NCBI RefSeq assembly: GCF_025766255.1
Contig: NW_026516702.1
Coordinates: 248,001-312,000 of the forward strand
Direction of reading: 5' to 3'
From: Zychaea mexicana
Lineage: Eukaryota; Mucoromycota; Mucoromycetes; Mucorales; Lichtheimiaceae
Length of the DNA stretch: 64,000 nt
This document shows, in pieces, positions 45,695-56,340 of this stretch. The notes beneath the pieces were generated by a model. That model saw only the letters and a program-made list of their open reading frames with translations. It ran no database searches and was not told the origin of the DNA. Numbering within the stretch: the stretch's first letter is position 1; each line of letters starts with the position of its first letter. Made by a program: the position numbers and the translations under genes.

Positions 45695-47787
45695 ATTCTC
45701 TCGAGCACCGAGCAATCAAAGGGCAAGGTAATACTTTGTGCATTGTTCCATGCATTACACACACTTAATTTGATTTCTATTAATCAGGGATCGCTTGGGA
45801 AAAGGGGTCGCGAAGAACCTGCAGCCCCATCATCATCATCATTACCATCATCCGCCCCATCATCTTCAGTCGCAGAAGACACACCGGTCCCCACAAGCAG
45901 TACAGAAAGTACTAATAAACGTGTATGTAAATTGTAGTAAATAACGTTGTAACCACATATTAATCAAGTATTTCCAAATGTCTATCTGCCATTATTCAAT
46001 TAGCGAAAAAGGTTAACCATATATCTTTCTGAGAACATGGTACCCGGCGTAACATTGGACCCTGAAGTTGAGAAGGTAATATGTTCAATCTATTTCCAAA
46101 AATGTAACGGATGCTAATACTTAATTTTACAGTGGGAAGTCAATGGAGTAGTGGTTTCCGAACTGTTACTTAAATACCGAGAAGAAAGCATCAAAAAGGG
46201 AGAGAAACAAGTGCTGGACATTTATCAAGAAGAGCTGTAAGTAACTGACCTCTAACTAGCAACAGTATGTTTTATTATATATTAACTTGACTAAAATATA
46301 CCTCTAGTTCTCTCAATGGTATTTTTTTATTTGATGACTTGAACTGCGTTTATCCGGATTGCTCATCAGTGTATGGGTTTGATCGTGACACCTGGCAAGC
46401 GGTTATGAATGAATGCAAGGAGCTATATCCCGCTCAATCGTTGTCAAAAAAAACTAAAAAAATCATAAAAAAATTTGCGGAGGTAAGGGTAGTAATTGTC
46501 GTTTTGATAAAGAAATGCTTATTAACTATCAATACTTGTGAATGACGATAGGCTGGCGCTGAAAATTTCGATAAATGCGACAAGATTGTTGAGAAACTGA
46601 ACAACAAAGATCAGATCCGAGAATCGCTGCGCAATATGTACGTTATCATTTATGCAATTAAGGCCGATAAATATAAAGATTCATCCATTTGCTTGAAGTA
46701 TATATACGTACTTATACCCATATTCGTTGATTTTAGCATATCGTCATATTCTCCAGAATCAGCAAAAAATACGGATAGATTGGAGAGCACTTTTTCCATC
46801 TCAAGTGTATACCCGTTGATGCTTCCATTCTTTAAGGAAACCCATTTGTTGACGAGAATTGGGTAAAATATTAAATGAATAATGACATAGTGATTATCCT
46901 TTTTTTCAAGGAGTACATTTTCTAACTTCTTTATGCATATTTAGAACTGACGGTAAAGCATCCCGCAAAGAAAAAGAAACCAACCATAAAAAGGGCTATG
47001 TGTTCCCAGATTTATCGATGAACTTTGAATGCGGAGCCATGCCCATGCAACGTCTCCTAATTGCTGAAATCAAGCCTCCGCATAAAGTTCGAACAGGAAG
47101 CAGACCGGACTTAATCAAACTTGCTCTACAAATGAAGGATTCAATTGACAAGATGATTAATGACGGTGTAGACGATCCTGAAATAACTGTTTCAGGTCTG
47201 CTTATTGAAGGTAGGCTATTGGTTTCTTCCTAAAGTTTGAGTAAGATGTAATTTTATGTTTGCACATGATTATTTTCAATTTTGCGTTGTTTATAATACA
47301 AATATGCAAGGAATTCCGCACAAACATAAAACTACATCTCAGTATATTAAATGGGGCAATCGCGTAGATCAGATTCATAACGAAAAATCTTGCCCTAGGT
47401 TTCCGATGCACGCTATTTGTCATGGATCTAAAATACCAAAAAATTTACCGTTTCATTCCTTTGCAAGTTTTCTACATCCCTCGGGATCGCCACGATTTTG
47501 GCGTTCTCTTACACAGTTTTAAAGCATTATCGACAATGGAGGTAAATATTTTTAAAATCTTATAGAATCTCTTTTTTATGGTTTTGCAATGTGTATGCGT
47601 CTTTCTATAACATAGCTAATCACTTAAAATTTATACAATGATGTAGCGGATGGTTTCAGAAAATGCCGAATTGTGTCTCCAGTTCCTTCGCAACAAAAAG
47701 AGAATGTCTATTCGCAGTAGTTACATCACCGAGCCATGCATTCCAAAATCATCTGAAGCAGTACAGACCCCTGAAATTGACCAGTAA
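45695..47787 (+). pseudogene. 5'-truncated copy of the putative PD-(D/E)XK-like gene
   Basis: Nine exons equivalent to exons 4-12 of the gene at 51119-53625: 45695-45727, 45788-45922, 46004-46075, 46133-46236, 46308-46482, 46552-46862, 46945-47210, 47399-47541 and 47647-47787. All splice borders and frames are kept, so 459 codons remain open, but exons 1-3 and the start codon are missing; upstream is unrelated sequence with small GAAGCGGAGGG repeats. An AATAAA at 47795 follows the stop. It may still be transcribed, but no start is evident. The PD...EIK motif (FPDLSMNF; LLIAEIKPP) is preserved. Confidence 0.75.
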
Positions 47788-47940
47788 TCTTTGCAATAAA
47801 ACAAAAGTAGTATGTCAAGGTCAACAACAACAGAAACAAAGAAAATAACACCATCTACCAAAAACAATGCAACTTTACTATGTTTTAAATCCTCCACCAA
47901 TCGTCACTTACAACAACAATCATTAAGCTCATCATGATAA

Positions 47941-48228
47941 ACAAGTTTTCATTGTTCTTTAACAAACGCGACAAGTAATGGTTTTAATACCTTTCCCACT
48001 GAATCGACGTTACGACATGCTTTTGAAAGTGAAGACATTCTATATGATATGTTTAGGGATCCAGCCACGAATTACTGGTGCCGCAAAAATTTGCTCAGTA
48101 CAACCATTACTGCGGAGGCGGTAATACTACTAGCTGATTGTGACATCCAGGAATTAAAGATAAAGTGGGTTGGCGTGGCAACACCTGTTCCTTCACCAAT
48201 ACCTTATTTGTTTTTCTTTAGCTTATGA
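47941..48228 (+). CDS. Conserved exon-like frame downstream of truncated gene (copy 1)
   Basis: Open from 47941 to a TGA at 48226-48228 with no ATG start; reads TNATSNGFNTFPTEST, AFESEDILYDMFRDPATNYW, ADCDIQELKIK. It matches the frame at 53795-54019 with amino-acid changes and an in-frame 3-nt length difference, which suggests the frame was once under coding constraint. Copy 2 has a good donor (AAAGTGAGT) after KIK; copy 1 has GTGGGT there and reads on. Family unknown. Probably an internal exon of an unrecognised gene or gene remnant. Confidence 0.35.
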   Translation, partial: TSFHCSLTNATSNGFNTFPTESTLRHAFESEDILYDMFRDPATNYWCRKNLLSTTITAEAVILLADCDIQELKIKWVGVATPVPSPIPYLFFFSL

Positions 48229-49117
48229 CAATTGAAGTATGTAAGATTACCTAGTAATCTTTGTTCAGTGGTTTAATCTATCTGTGTTGAACTTCTTTTG
48301 AAGCATGCGGAAAATACTTTCTATGTGATTTGGTCTTGATAACTGAGTACCAATAGTTACAGGTAACGCAAGGCCCTACATGTTGACTACGCCTTGACGG
48401 GTCGGGTCAAGTAATTGTTGCTGCACAGCTGGGGCGATCTATATGGTCTCAGTTCTCTCGTAGCAGCTGTGCAGTTTGAAGACAAAATACTGGTGGTTTT
48501 TTATTGATTGAAAGGGGAAGCAATATCCATTTGCTCGTTTTATTGGAATCAACTTGTATCTAGCTTAGCGCGGACTATATTTTCTATCCAGTAGTTACTT
48601 TGAACATATGATTTCCATTTTGTCTTTTTTTATGAATTATTTGTTCTTTTATCTTGAAAATGCTGATCCTTTGATGCAGTTCTTGCTGGCTTGTTGGTGA
48701 TCTGTGCTAGATATTTCCATCCTTTTTTAATAAATGTAGTGATGTCTTGATTGTCCGGAACAAAAGGATATTGAGAAAGAGAAGCAATGAAGAGGTTCTA
48801 GTTGCTAAAGAAAAAAGGCACAGGGAGGAACCAGTATATGTACCTTGGCCAACGACAAGAAGAGCCTTTGCACCAAGTCTTGGATAAGGAATGGCCATCC
48901 ATATAGTAGCGTCTATAGGCTCTATATGATTTTTTTTATAAAGCCAGCCATTGATATATAAGTACGCGCGCCTGTGTAGCCATATCAACAAACCACTACC
49001 CAACAACCCCTCCTGCCCCAGCAAAAAGAGTAAGCACATACTTTTCAGTAAGCCTTCTTTTGGACCTGTCATTTACTCTAATATTATCAACAACCTCAGA
49101 TAATCCTGCTACTTCCG

Positions 49118-49403
49118 CTAACATAATCTGCTCTTACAACCAGTAGTCTCTACGTGCCATGATTTGCACCTGGTTGTCACGCTCATGGGCTCGGTCGTCA
49201 AAGAGGAACGCCGTGCTTGCTTTGAAGCTGACATCATATATATATCTGCATCACGTGCCGTCATCGCCGTCGTCGTTGATATCATGACTACGTCGGCTAG
49301 TCCCAACTCTTTTGCCATTGCAGTATCAACCTTGGGTGCACTGCCGAATATCAATAATGCCGTTTGCGACCGATGCTATTCACTAAATGGCGTGCACCAG
49401 CTT
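49118..49403 (-). pseudogene. Crotonase-like fragment, copy 1
   Basis: A minus-strand frame with SAPKVDTAMAKELGLADVVM, resembling the enoyl-CoA hydratase/isomerase region (A..A.ELGLAD.V). The upstream half of the domain is cut off by the right edge of the duplication at 49403. Frameshifted relative to preceding KAGARHLVNS-like residues. Not functional. Confidence 0.45.
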
Positions 49404-50173
49404 CCATATCGCCCATTACTGTCCCAATAGTGCTTTCCATGAAGGTTTATAACTATACATGTGTTATTGTTCTTGCTGAAAGTAACCATTAAAAACAAAT
49501 TATAATAAGAAACTATAAGAGGAGAATTCGTTTATTTAACCTTCTTCCCACCACACACAGCAGTAACGTTTAAGATGATCTACTAGAAACAAGGCAACAT
49601 TATCATAAGAAACCTTTTTCTCTAACAATGAAACGAACACACACATTCGTCTACTTGTACGGGAATGAACTAGTATCATTGTGTAATTAAAGAGTCAATC
49701 CAAACAAATTTAAGCTATTCATCCATGACTACGAATTTGAGCCAAGAAAACTTAACACTAATGTATGTAGCGTAAATGTTTTATTTAGAAAGAGCATTTT
49801 TTGTGTTTACTTAAAACATGTTTATTCCATATTTACTGCTACCATGTGGGGGGAACGATATCACAAGTGATAATATTATCACGACCAATGGGAGAATTGT
49901 ACTGTTCGATAATGTTGATTGATACTTTGGCCAACAATTTGCTGTTATCTGCTTCTGTTAAAAATGCTTAGTTTGAATATGATTAATTCAGGCCCATTCG
50001 TTGGCAACAGAACTCCAAGTCAATTCCTCGATCCTATATGCTCAATAAGCCAGTTTGAATAGACATATGTCAAACCATCGATGAAAAATATACTATTGAT
50101 TGAGGCGAAAATACAATCGAGTATTAGTATCTAATATGTGCTTTGCTTAACCAAGTGTATAGTAAAATAACAT
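49404..50173. other. Spacer between duplication copy 1 and the tandem array
   Basis: No gene, RNA or repeat recognised. Confidence 0.4.
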
Positions 50174-50852
50174 AAGAAAAGGGCGCAGATTAATGCTGAG
50201 GGACTAGACCGACGTACGTCCTAGTGGTCCACATTCATCCACTCGAGTATGCTCAGCAGTACACATCGCAAACTCTGAAGAAAAGAACGAAGATTCATGC
50301 TGAGGGACTAGGCCGACGTACGTCCTAGTGTTCCACATTCATCCGCTCGAGTACCCAGCATTCCACATCACAAACTCTGAAGAAAAGGGCGCAGATTAAT
50401 GCTGAGGGACTAGACCGACGCACGTCCTAGTGGTCCACATTCATCCACTCGAGTACGCTCAGCAGTACACATCGCAAACTCTGAAAAAAAGAACGCAGAT
50501 TCATGCTGAGGGACTAGGCCGACGTACGTCCTAGTGTTCCACATTCATCCGCTCGAGTACCCAGCATTCCACATCACAAACTCTGAAGAAAAGGGCGCAG
50601 ATTAATGCTGAGGGACTAGACCGACGCACGTCCTAGTGGTCCACATTCATCCACTCGAGTATGCTCAGCAGTACACATCGCAAACTCTGAAGAAAAGAAC
50701 GCAGATTCATGCTGAGGGACTAGGCCGACGTACGTCCTAGTGGTCCACATTCATCCGCTCGAGTACCCAGCATCCCACATCACAAACTCTGAAGAAAAGG
50801 GCGCAGATTAATGCTGAGGGACTAGGCCGACGTACGTCCTAGTGTTCCACAT
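50174..50852. repeat. Tandem array of ~103-bp units in a 206-bp dimer pattern
   Basis: About 6.6 units. Odd units are 104 bp (GGGCGCAGATTAATGCTGAG; ...TCAGCAGTACACATCGC), even units 102 bp (GAACGCAGATTCATGCTGAG; ...CCAGCATTCCACATCAC), so the array is A-B-A-B-A-B-A'. Each unit has the near-palindrome ACTAGGCCGACGTACGTCCT (core GACGTACGTC) followed by AGTG(G/T)TCCACATTCATCC. The last unit stops after the palindrome. It lies between the two copies of the large direct duplication. Confidence 0.92.
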
Positions 50853-51033
50853 GAAACTACTATGAGAAAAAACATATCATCGTACTTAGCTTTGTAGTTA
50901 GCTGTAGCAACCACGAATTCTTCGTAATCATTTTTGTAAAACACTAAACAAAGGCCAAACCTGACGTAGCTGGGATCTGCAGAAAATGAGGCTTATAGCG
51001 ATGTTTAAATATGCTGCGGCTGTTGCTTAGCGC

Positions 51034-51112
51034 ATTGTCTGTTGCATAGCTACTCGTCCTCGTTTTTGCATAGTTCATTATTGTCTGTTGCATAGCTACT
51101 CTTCCTCGTTTT
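51034..51112. repeat. Short tandem duplication, 46-bp unit
   Basis: ATTGTCTGTTGCATAGCTAC starts two units (51034 and 51080), the second incomplete, immediately before the ATG at 51119. It probably lies in the promoter or leader of the gene that follows. Confidence 0.75.
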
Positions 51113-51118
51113 GTTAAC

Positions 51119-53625
51119 ATGGCTAACAGAATTGAAATCTTTAAAAAGTGTAAGTTGCGATGGGTATAACGCATCGAATATAAGCTCTAAATGTATATTT
51201 CTTTTAGATTTTGATAAATACATTGTAGAGGAAAAAGGCAAAGTCTCATTGAAGAGATTCCACGACTTCGCTCCTCATGTCATTCTCAGCAACAGCCAAG
51301 GAGTCGATGACATAAAAAATTTCTGGACTATGTCCTTCAAAAAAATGGTTACTGACAGTAACATAAAGGTATAAAACATAAATTGCTACACTGATGATAT
51401 GCTAATATATATTTATATAGGAGTACAGCAAGGAGCAACCAAATTGGGATGATATCGTGAAGAAGGTAAATATTGAATGAAATTACCATTTTTCTGTGAA
51501 AGATAAAGCTCATACCTTTTATAATAAATTAGATTCTCTCCAGCACCGAGCAATCAAAGGGCAAGGTAATACTTTGTGCATTGTTCCATGCATTACACAC
51601 ACTTAATTTGATTTCTATTAATCAGGGATCGCTTGGGAAAAGGGGTCGCGAAGAACCTGCAGCCCCATCATCATCATCATTACCATCATCCGCCCCATCA
51701 TCTTCAGTCGCAGAAGACACACCGGTCCCCACAAGCAGTACAGAAAGTACTAATAAACGTGTATGTAAATTGTAGTAAATAACGTTGTAACCACATATTA
51801 ATCAAGTATTTCCAAATGTCTATCTGCCATTATTCAATTAGCGAAAAAGGTTAAACATATATCTTTCTGAGAACATGGTACCCGGCGTAACATTGGACCC
51901 TGAAGTTGAGAAGGTAATATGTTCAATCTATTTCCAAAAATGTAACGGATGCTAATACTTAATTTTACAGTGGGAAGTCAATGGAGTAGTGGTTTCCGAA
52001 CTGTTACTTAAATACCGAGAAGAAAGCATCAAAAAGGGAGAGAAACAAGTGCTGGACATTTATCAAGAAGAGCTGTAAGTAACTGACCTCTAACTAGCAA
52101 CAGTATGTTTTATTATATATTAACTTGACTAAAATATACCTCTAGTTCTCTCAATGGTATTTTTTTATTTGATGACTTGAACTGCGTTTATCCGGATTGC
52201 TCATCAGTGTATGGGTTTGATCGTGACACCTGGCAAGCGGTTATGAATGAATGCAAGGAGCTATATCCCGCTCAATCGTTGTCAAAAAAAACTAAAAAAA
52301 TCATAAAAAAATTTGCGGAGGTAAGGGTAGTAATTGTCGTTTTGATAAAGAAATGCTTATTAACTATCAATACTTGTGAATGACGATAGGCTGGCGCTGA
52401 AAATTTCGATAAATGCGACAAGATTGTTGAGAAACTGAACAACAAAGATCAGATCCGAGAATCGCTGCGCAATATGTACGTTATCATTTATGCAATTAAG
52501 GCCGATAAATATAAAGATTCATCCATTTGCTTGAAGTATATATACGTACTTATACCCATATTCGTTGATTTTAGCATATCGTCATATTCTCCAGAATCAG
52601 CAAAAAATACGGATAGATTGGAGAGCACTTTTTCCATCTCAAGTGTATACCCGTTGATGCTTCCATTCTTTAAGGAAACCCATTTGTTGACGAGAATTGG
52701 GTAAAATATTAAATGAATAATGACATAGTGATTATCCTTTTTTTCAAGGAGTACATTTTCTAACTTCTTTATGCATATTTAGAACTGACGGTAAAGCATC
52801 CCGCAAAGAAAAAGAAACCAACCATAAAAAGGGCTATGTGTTCCCAGATTTATCGATGAACTTTGAATGCGGAGCCATGCCCATGCAACGTCTCCTAATT
52901 GCTGAAATCAAGCCTCCGCATAAAGTTCGAACAGGAAGCAGACCGGACTTAATCAAACTTGCTCTACAAATGAAGGATTCAATTGACAAAATGATTAATG
53001 ACGGTGTAGACGATCCTGAAATAACTGTTTCAGGTCTGCTTATTGAAGGTAGGCTATTGGTTTCTTCCTAAAGTTTGAGTAAGATGTAATTTTATGTTTG
53101 CACTTGATTATTTTCAATTTTGCGTTGTTTATAATACAAATATGCAAGGAATTCCGCACAAACATAAAACTACATCTCAGTATATTAAATGGGGCAATCG
53201 CGTAGATCAGATTCATAACGAAAAATCTTGCCCTAGGTTTCCGATGCACGCTATTTGTCATGGATCTAAAATACCAAAAAATCTACCGTTTCATTCCTTT
53301 GCAAGTTTTCTACATCCCTCGGGATCGCCACGATTTTGGCGTTCTCTTACACAGTTTTAAAGCATTATCGACAATGGAGGTAAATATTTTTAAAATCTTA
53401 TAGAATCTCTTTTTTATGGTTTTGCAATGTGTATGCGTCTTTCTATAACATAGCTAATCATTTAAAATTTATACAATGATGTAGCGGATGGTTTCAAAAA
53501 ATGCCGAATTGTGTTTCCAGTTCCTTCGCAACAAAAAGAGAATGTCTATTCGCAGTAGTTACATCACCGAGCCATGCATTCCAAAATCATCTGAAGCAGT
53601 ACAGACCCCTGAAAATGACCAGTAA
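51119..53625 (+). CDS. Putative PD-(D/E)XK-like nuclease family protein, 12 exons, intact
   Basis: Exons inferred: 51119-51149, 51208-51368, 51421-51465, 51533-51565, 51626-51760, 51842-51913, 51971-52074, 52146-52320, 52390-52700, 52783-53048, 53237-53379, 53485-53625. All junctions are GT..AG and in phase, giving 538 residues from ATG (MANRIEIFKKYFDKYIVEE) to TAA, with no internal stop. Residues ~85-140 are a Ser/Pro/Thr-rich linker. From 160 on the protein looks globular. Seen directly: P377-D378 (VFPDLSMNF), then E397-I-K399 (LLIAEIKPPHK), then KLALQMKDSIDKM and SGLLIEGFRCTLFVMDLKYQ, with strong beta-strand character. This spacing fits the PD-(D/E)XK nuclease core, but that is inference; no partner domain identifies its biology. 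I recall similar EIKPP...LIKL proteins being frequent in mucoralean genomes without assigned function. It lies in copy 2 of a direct duplication. Confidence 0.75.
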
Positions 53626-55225
53626 TCTTTGCAATAAAAAAAAAGTAGTATGTCAAGGTCAACAACAACAGAAACAAAGAAAATAACACCATCTACCAAA
53701 AACAATGCAACTTTACTATGTTTTAAATCCTCCACCAATTCATTAATATTATTATCGTCACTTACAACAGCAATCATTAAGCTCATCATGATAAACAAGT
53801 TTTCATTGTTCTTTAACAAACGCGACAAGTAATGGTTCTAATACCTTTCCCACTGAATCGACGTTACAACATGCTTTTGAAAGTGAAGACATTCTATACG
53901 ATATGTTTAGGGATCCAGCCATGAATTACTGGGGCCGCAAAAATTTGCTCAGTATAACCATTACTGCGGTTTTGGTGATACTAGCTGATTGTGACGTCCA
54001 GGAATTAAAGATAAAGTGAGTTGGCGTGGCAACACCTGTTCTTTCATGACAATTCAAATAATCTTTGTTCAGTGGTTTAATCTATGTGTGTTGAACTTCT
54101 TTTGAAGCATGCGGAAGATATTTTCTATGTGATTTGGTTTTGATAATTGAGTACCAATAGTTACAGGTAACGCAAGGCCCTACATGTTGACTACGCCTTG
54201 ACGGGTCGGGTCAAGTAACTGTTGCTGTACAGCTGGGGCGATCTATATGGTCTCAGTTCTCTCCTAGCAGCTGCGCAGTTTGAAGACAAGATACTGGTTT
54301 TTCATTGATTATACGGGGAAGCAATATGCAACGGCTTGTTTTATTGGCATCAACTTGTATCTAGCCTAAACACAGACTATGTCTTCCATCTAGTAGTTGC
54401 TTAGAATATATGATCTCTTTTTTGTCCTTTTCCATGAATTATTTTGTTTCTTTTTTTGAAAATGCCGATTCGTCGATGCAGTTCTTGCTGGCTTAGTAAT
54501 GGTCTGTGCTAAGTATCTCTGCCTTAAATAAATGTGATGATGTCTTGATCGTTTGGCACAAAAGGAAATGTCATTCAAAAAGAGAAACAAATGAAAGGGA
54601 TATAGAAGAGGGTCAACTTGCTATAGAAAAAAGGCAAAGGGAGGAAGCAGTATATATTGTACCTTGGCCAATGACAAGAAGAGCCTTTGCACCAAGTCTT
54701 GGATAAGGAATGGCCATCCATATAGTAGCGTCTATAGGTTCTATATGATTTTTTTATAAAGCCAGCCATTGATATATAAGTACGCGCGCCTGTGTAGCCA
54801 TATCAACAAACCACTACCCAACAACCCCTCCTGCCCCAGCAAAAAGAGTAAGCACATACTTTTCAGTAAGCCTTCTTTTGGACCTGTCATTTATTCTAAT
54901 ATTATCAACAACCCCAGATAATCCTGTTAATTACGACAATATAATCTGCTCTTACAACCAGTAGTCTCTACGTGCCACGGTTTGCACCGGTTGTCACGCG
55001 CTCATGGGTTCGGTCGTTAAAGAGGAACGTCGTGCTTGCTTTGAGGCAGACATCATATATGATATATCTGCATCACGTGTCATCATCGCCGTCGTCGTTG
55101 ATATCATGACTACGTCGGCTAGTCCCAGCTCTTTTGCCATTGCAGAATCAACCTTGGGTGCACTGCCGAATATCAATAATGCCTTTTGCGACTGATGCTA
55201 TTCACTAAATGGCGTGCACCAGCTT
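51512..55225. repeat. Large direct duplication, copy 2
   Basis: Partner of 45675-49403. Here the gene has all its exons (1-3 lie left of the repeat edge) and the crotonase-like remnant continues past the right edge, so this copy is likely the source and copy 1 the derivative. Confidence 0.92.
53795..54019 (+). CDS. Conserved exon-like frame downstream of intact gene (copy 2)
   Basis: Partner of the frame at 47941-48228; reads FPTESTLQHAFESEDILYDM then FRDPAMNYWGRKNLL and ADCDVQELKIK, followed by a good splice donor (GTGAGT) whose next codon would be a stop if unspliced. A plausible acceptor-side exon at about 54176 (RKALHVDYALTGRVK, then stop) lies downstream, but the phase does not fit cleanly. 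No start codon and no family recognised. Confidence 0.35.
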   Translation, partial: TSFHCSLTNATSNGSNTFPTESTLQHAFESEDILYDMFRDPAMNYWGRKNLLSITITAVLVILADCDVQELKIK

Positions 55226-55600
55226 TGTTAGCAGCATGAATCTTTAATTGAATTGGGCTGTTTTCATGATGATGAATTTTGCTAACATCTTTATCATCCC
55301 AATGTGAGTTCACGCCCATTTCTGTTTAAACAAAGCTTACATATGGAGTCGACGCTATGCAGACATAGTCGAATGCCGTAATGATTCCTGTACCGCCGCC
55401 TAGCGCTGGACCAGCCATAGAATTGACTGTAATGTACGGCAATCGCGTATATCTTGCTAGGGCATCATGCATCAAATGATTCACATGAACTTCCATACTG
55501 GGTGCTCTCAAATGTCTCATGGACAAAGGATAAATTGATTTCCATATTATTAGTAGCAGGGGATTATCAGTCTCTATACGTTTGTTCATCTTACCAGCCC
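54994..55600 (-). pseudogene. Crotonase (enoyl-CoA hydratase)-like remnant, copy 2
   Basis: Minus-strand frames show RYTRLPYITVNSMAGPALGG then GTGIITAFDYVCIAS at 55470-55330, which matches the crotonase oxyanion-hole segment (GPALGGG..I..ACDY). Further on, SAPKVDSAMAKELGLADVV at about 55180-55110 matches a later helix. Several frameshifts or unrecognised introns interrupt it. In this superfamily the enzymes act on acyl-CoA thioesters. I see no complete frame, so I call it a remnant. Confidence 0.5.
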
Positions 55601-55739
55601 TGCTCCATCTCCTTTTTGATCGTCTCTGGTACTGTTGAACTTACCAAGGCCAGCACAACCTGTCATGGTATAGGGGAAGGGCTGACGCATGAGAAATCAT
55701 ATAGCAGCTTCTAGGGTTTTTTTTTAAAAATGCATGATG

Positions 55740-56060
55740 AGCTTAATGTCAAGCGCCTGTCTCGAAGATGTTACCCATTTTCTTTTTTACGTGCCCACAA
55801 AAAGAGCTGGTCTCTGGCACCGCTTATGGACACAGATTTTACTACGCCGATCCGAATCTGCAATACTTCCACGATTGCCTTTACACGGCAGTTTCAATTT
55901 TTTGGCAGGGTCACCACACAAAACTCAATCAGCTCTTCTCTGCATTGCCATCCTAAAAGCGGTAGGGTCTGCCCACTTGGACCTTCATATTCGATTCTCA
56001 GCCCTTTATATCTATAACTATCGCTGCCAAAGCTTTAGTTATTTTTACAAACGCACGCAC
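55740..56060 (+). pseudogene. 3' fragment of a LINE ORF2
   Basis: A plus-strand frame reads LEDVTHFLFYVPTKRAGLWH then RLWTQILLRRSESAILPRLP and LLCIAILKAVGSAHLDLHI. This resembles the region after the C-terminal Cys/His segment of LINE ORF2 (compare DLSHFLYQCPRKWSIW in the intact LINE). Key cysteines are lost and no poly-A tail is visible. Confidence 0.45.
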
Positions 56061-56340
56061 CATTAAGGAATTCTCTTTCGTGTTCTTTCTCTCTTTGATG
56101 TATTTTTCTCTCTGTATATATCCCTTTTGTATCAAAACCGGCATTCAGTCACTTGTTCGAACACTATGTCGGACAAATAAATTTCGCTTACAGGTCATTA
56201 AAAATTCTACATGATGAAGGAAAGAACGTAATGCGGTTTCTGGTGTTTATTTATAAAAGAAAAAAAGAAGAAAGAAGGGAAATAAGGCCTTTTCCGACTC
56301 TAAGAAAGTAAACGATCATTTAATGACGCGTATCTGTCAG

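Larger units (their letters stand above)
45675..49403. repeat. Large direct duplication, copy 1
   Basis: About 3.73 kb matching 51512-55225 at a constant offset of 5838 bp over most of its length. Gene part (to about 47870): roughly ten single-base differences in 2.1 kb by eye. Downstream part: many substitutions and indels, including an 18-bp difference near 47900. Left edge begins just before exon 4 of the duplicated gene; right edge cuts a crotonase-like remnant. Confidence 0.92.

Noticed and set aside
50174..50852. Tandem array considered as a CRISPR array
   Set aside because: Units are contiguous ~103-bp repeats with no unique spacers, in eukaryotic DNA; this is a minisatellite-like array.
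53559..53828. 89-residue minus-strand frame over the 3' flank of the nuclease-like gene
   Set aside because: Broken in copy 1 by the 18-bp length difference and other changes; no independent support.
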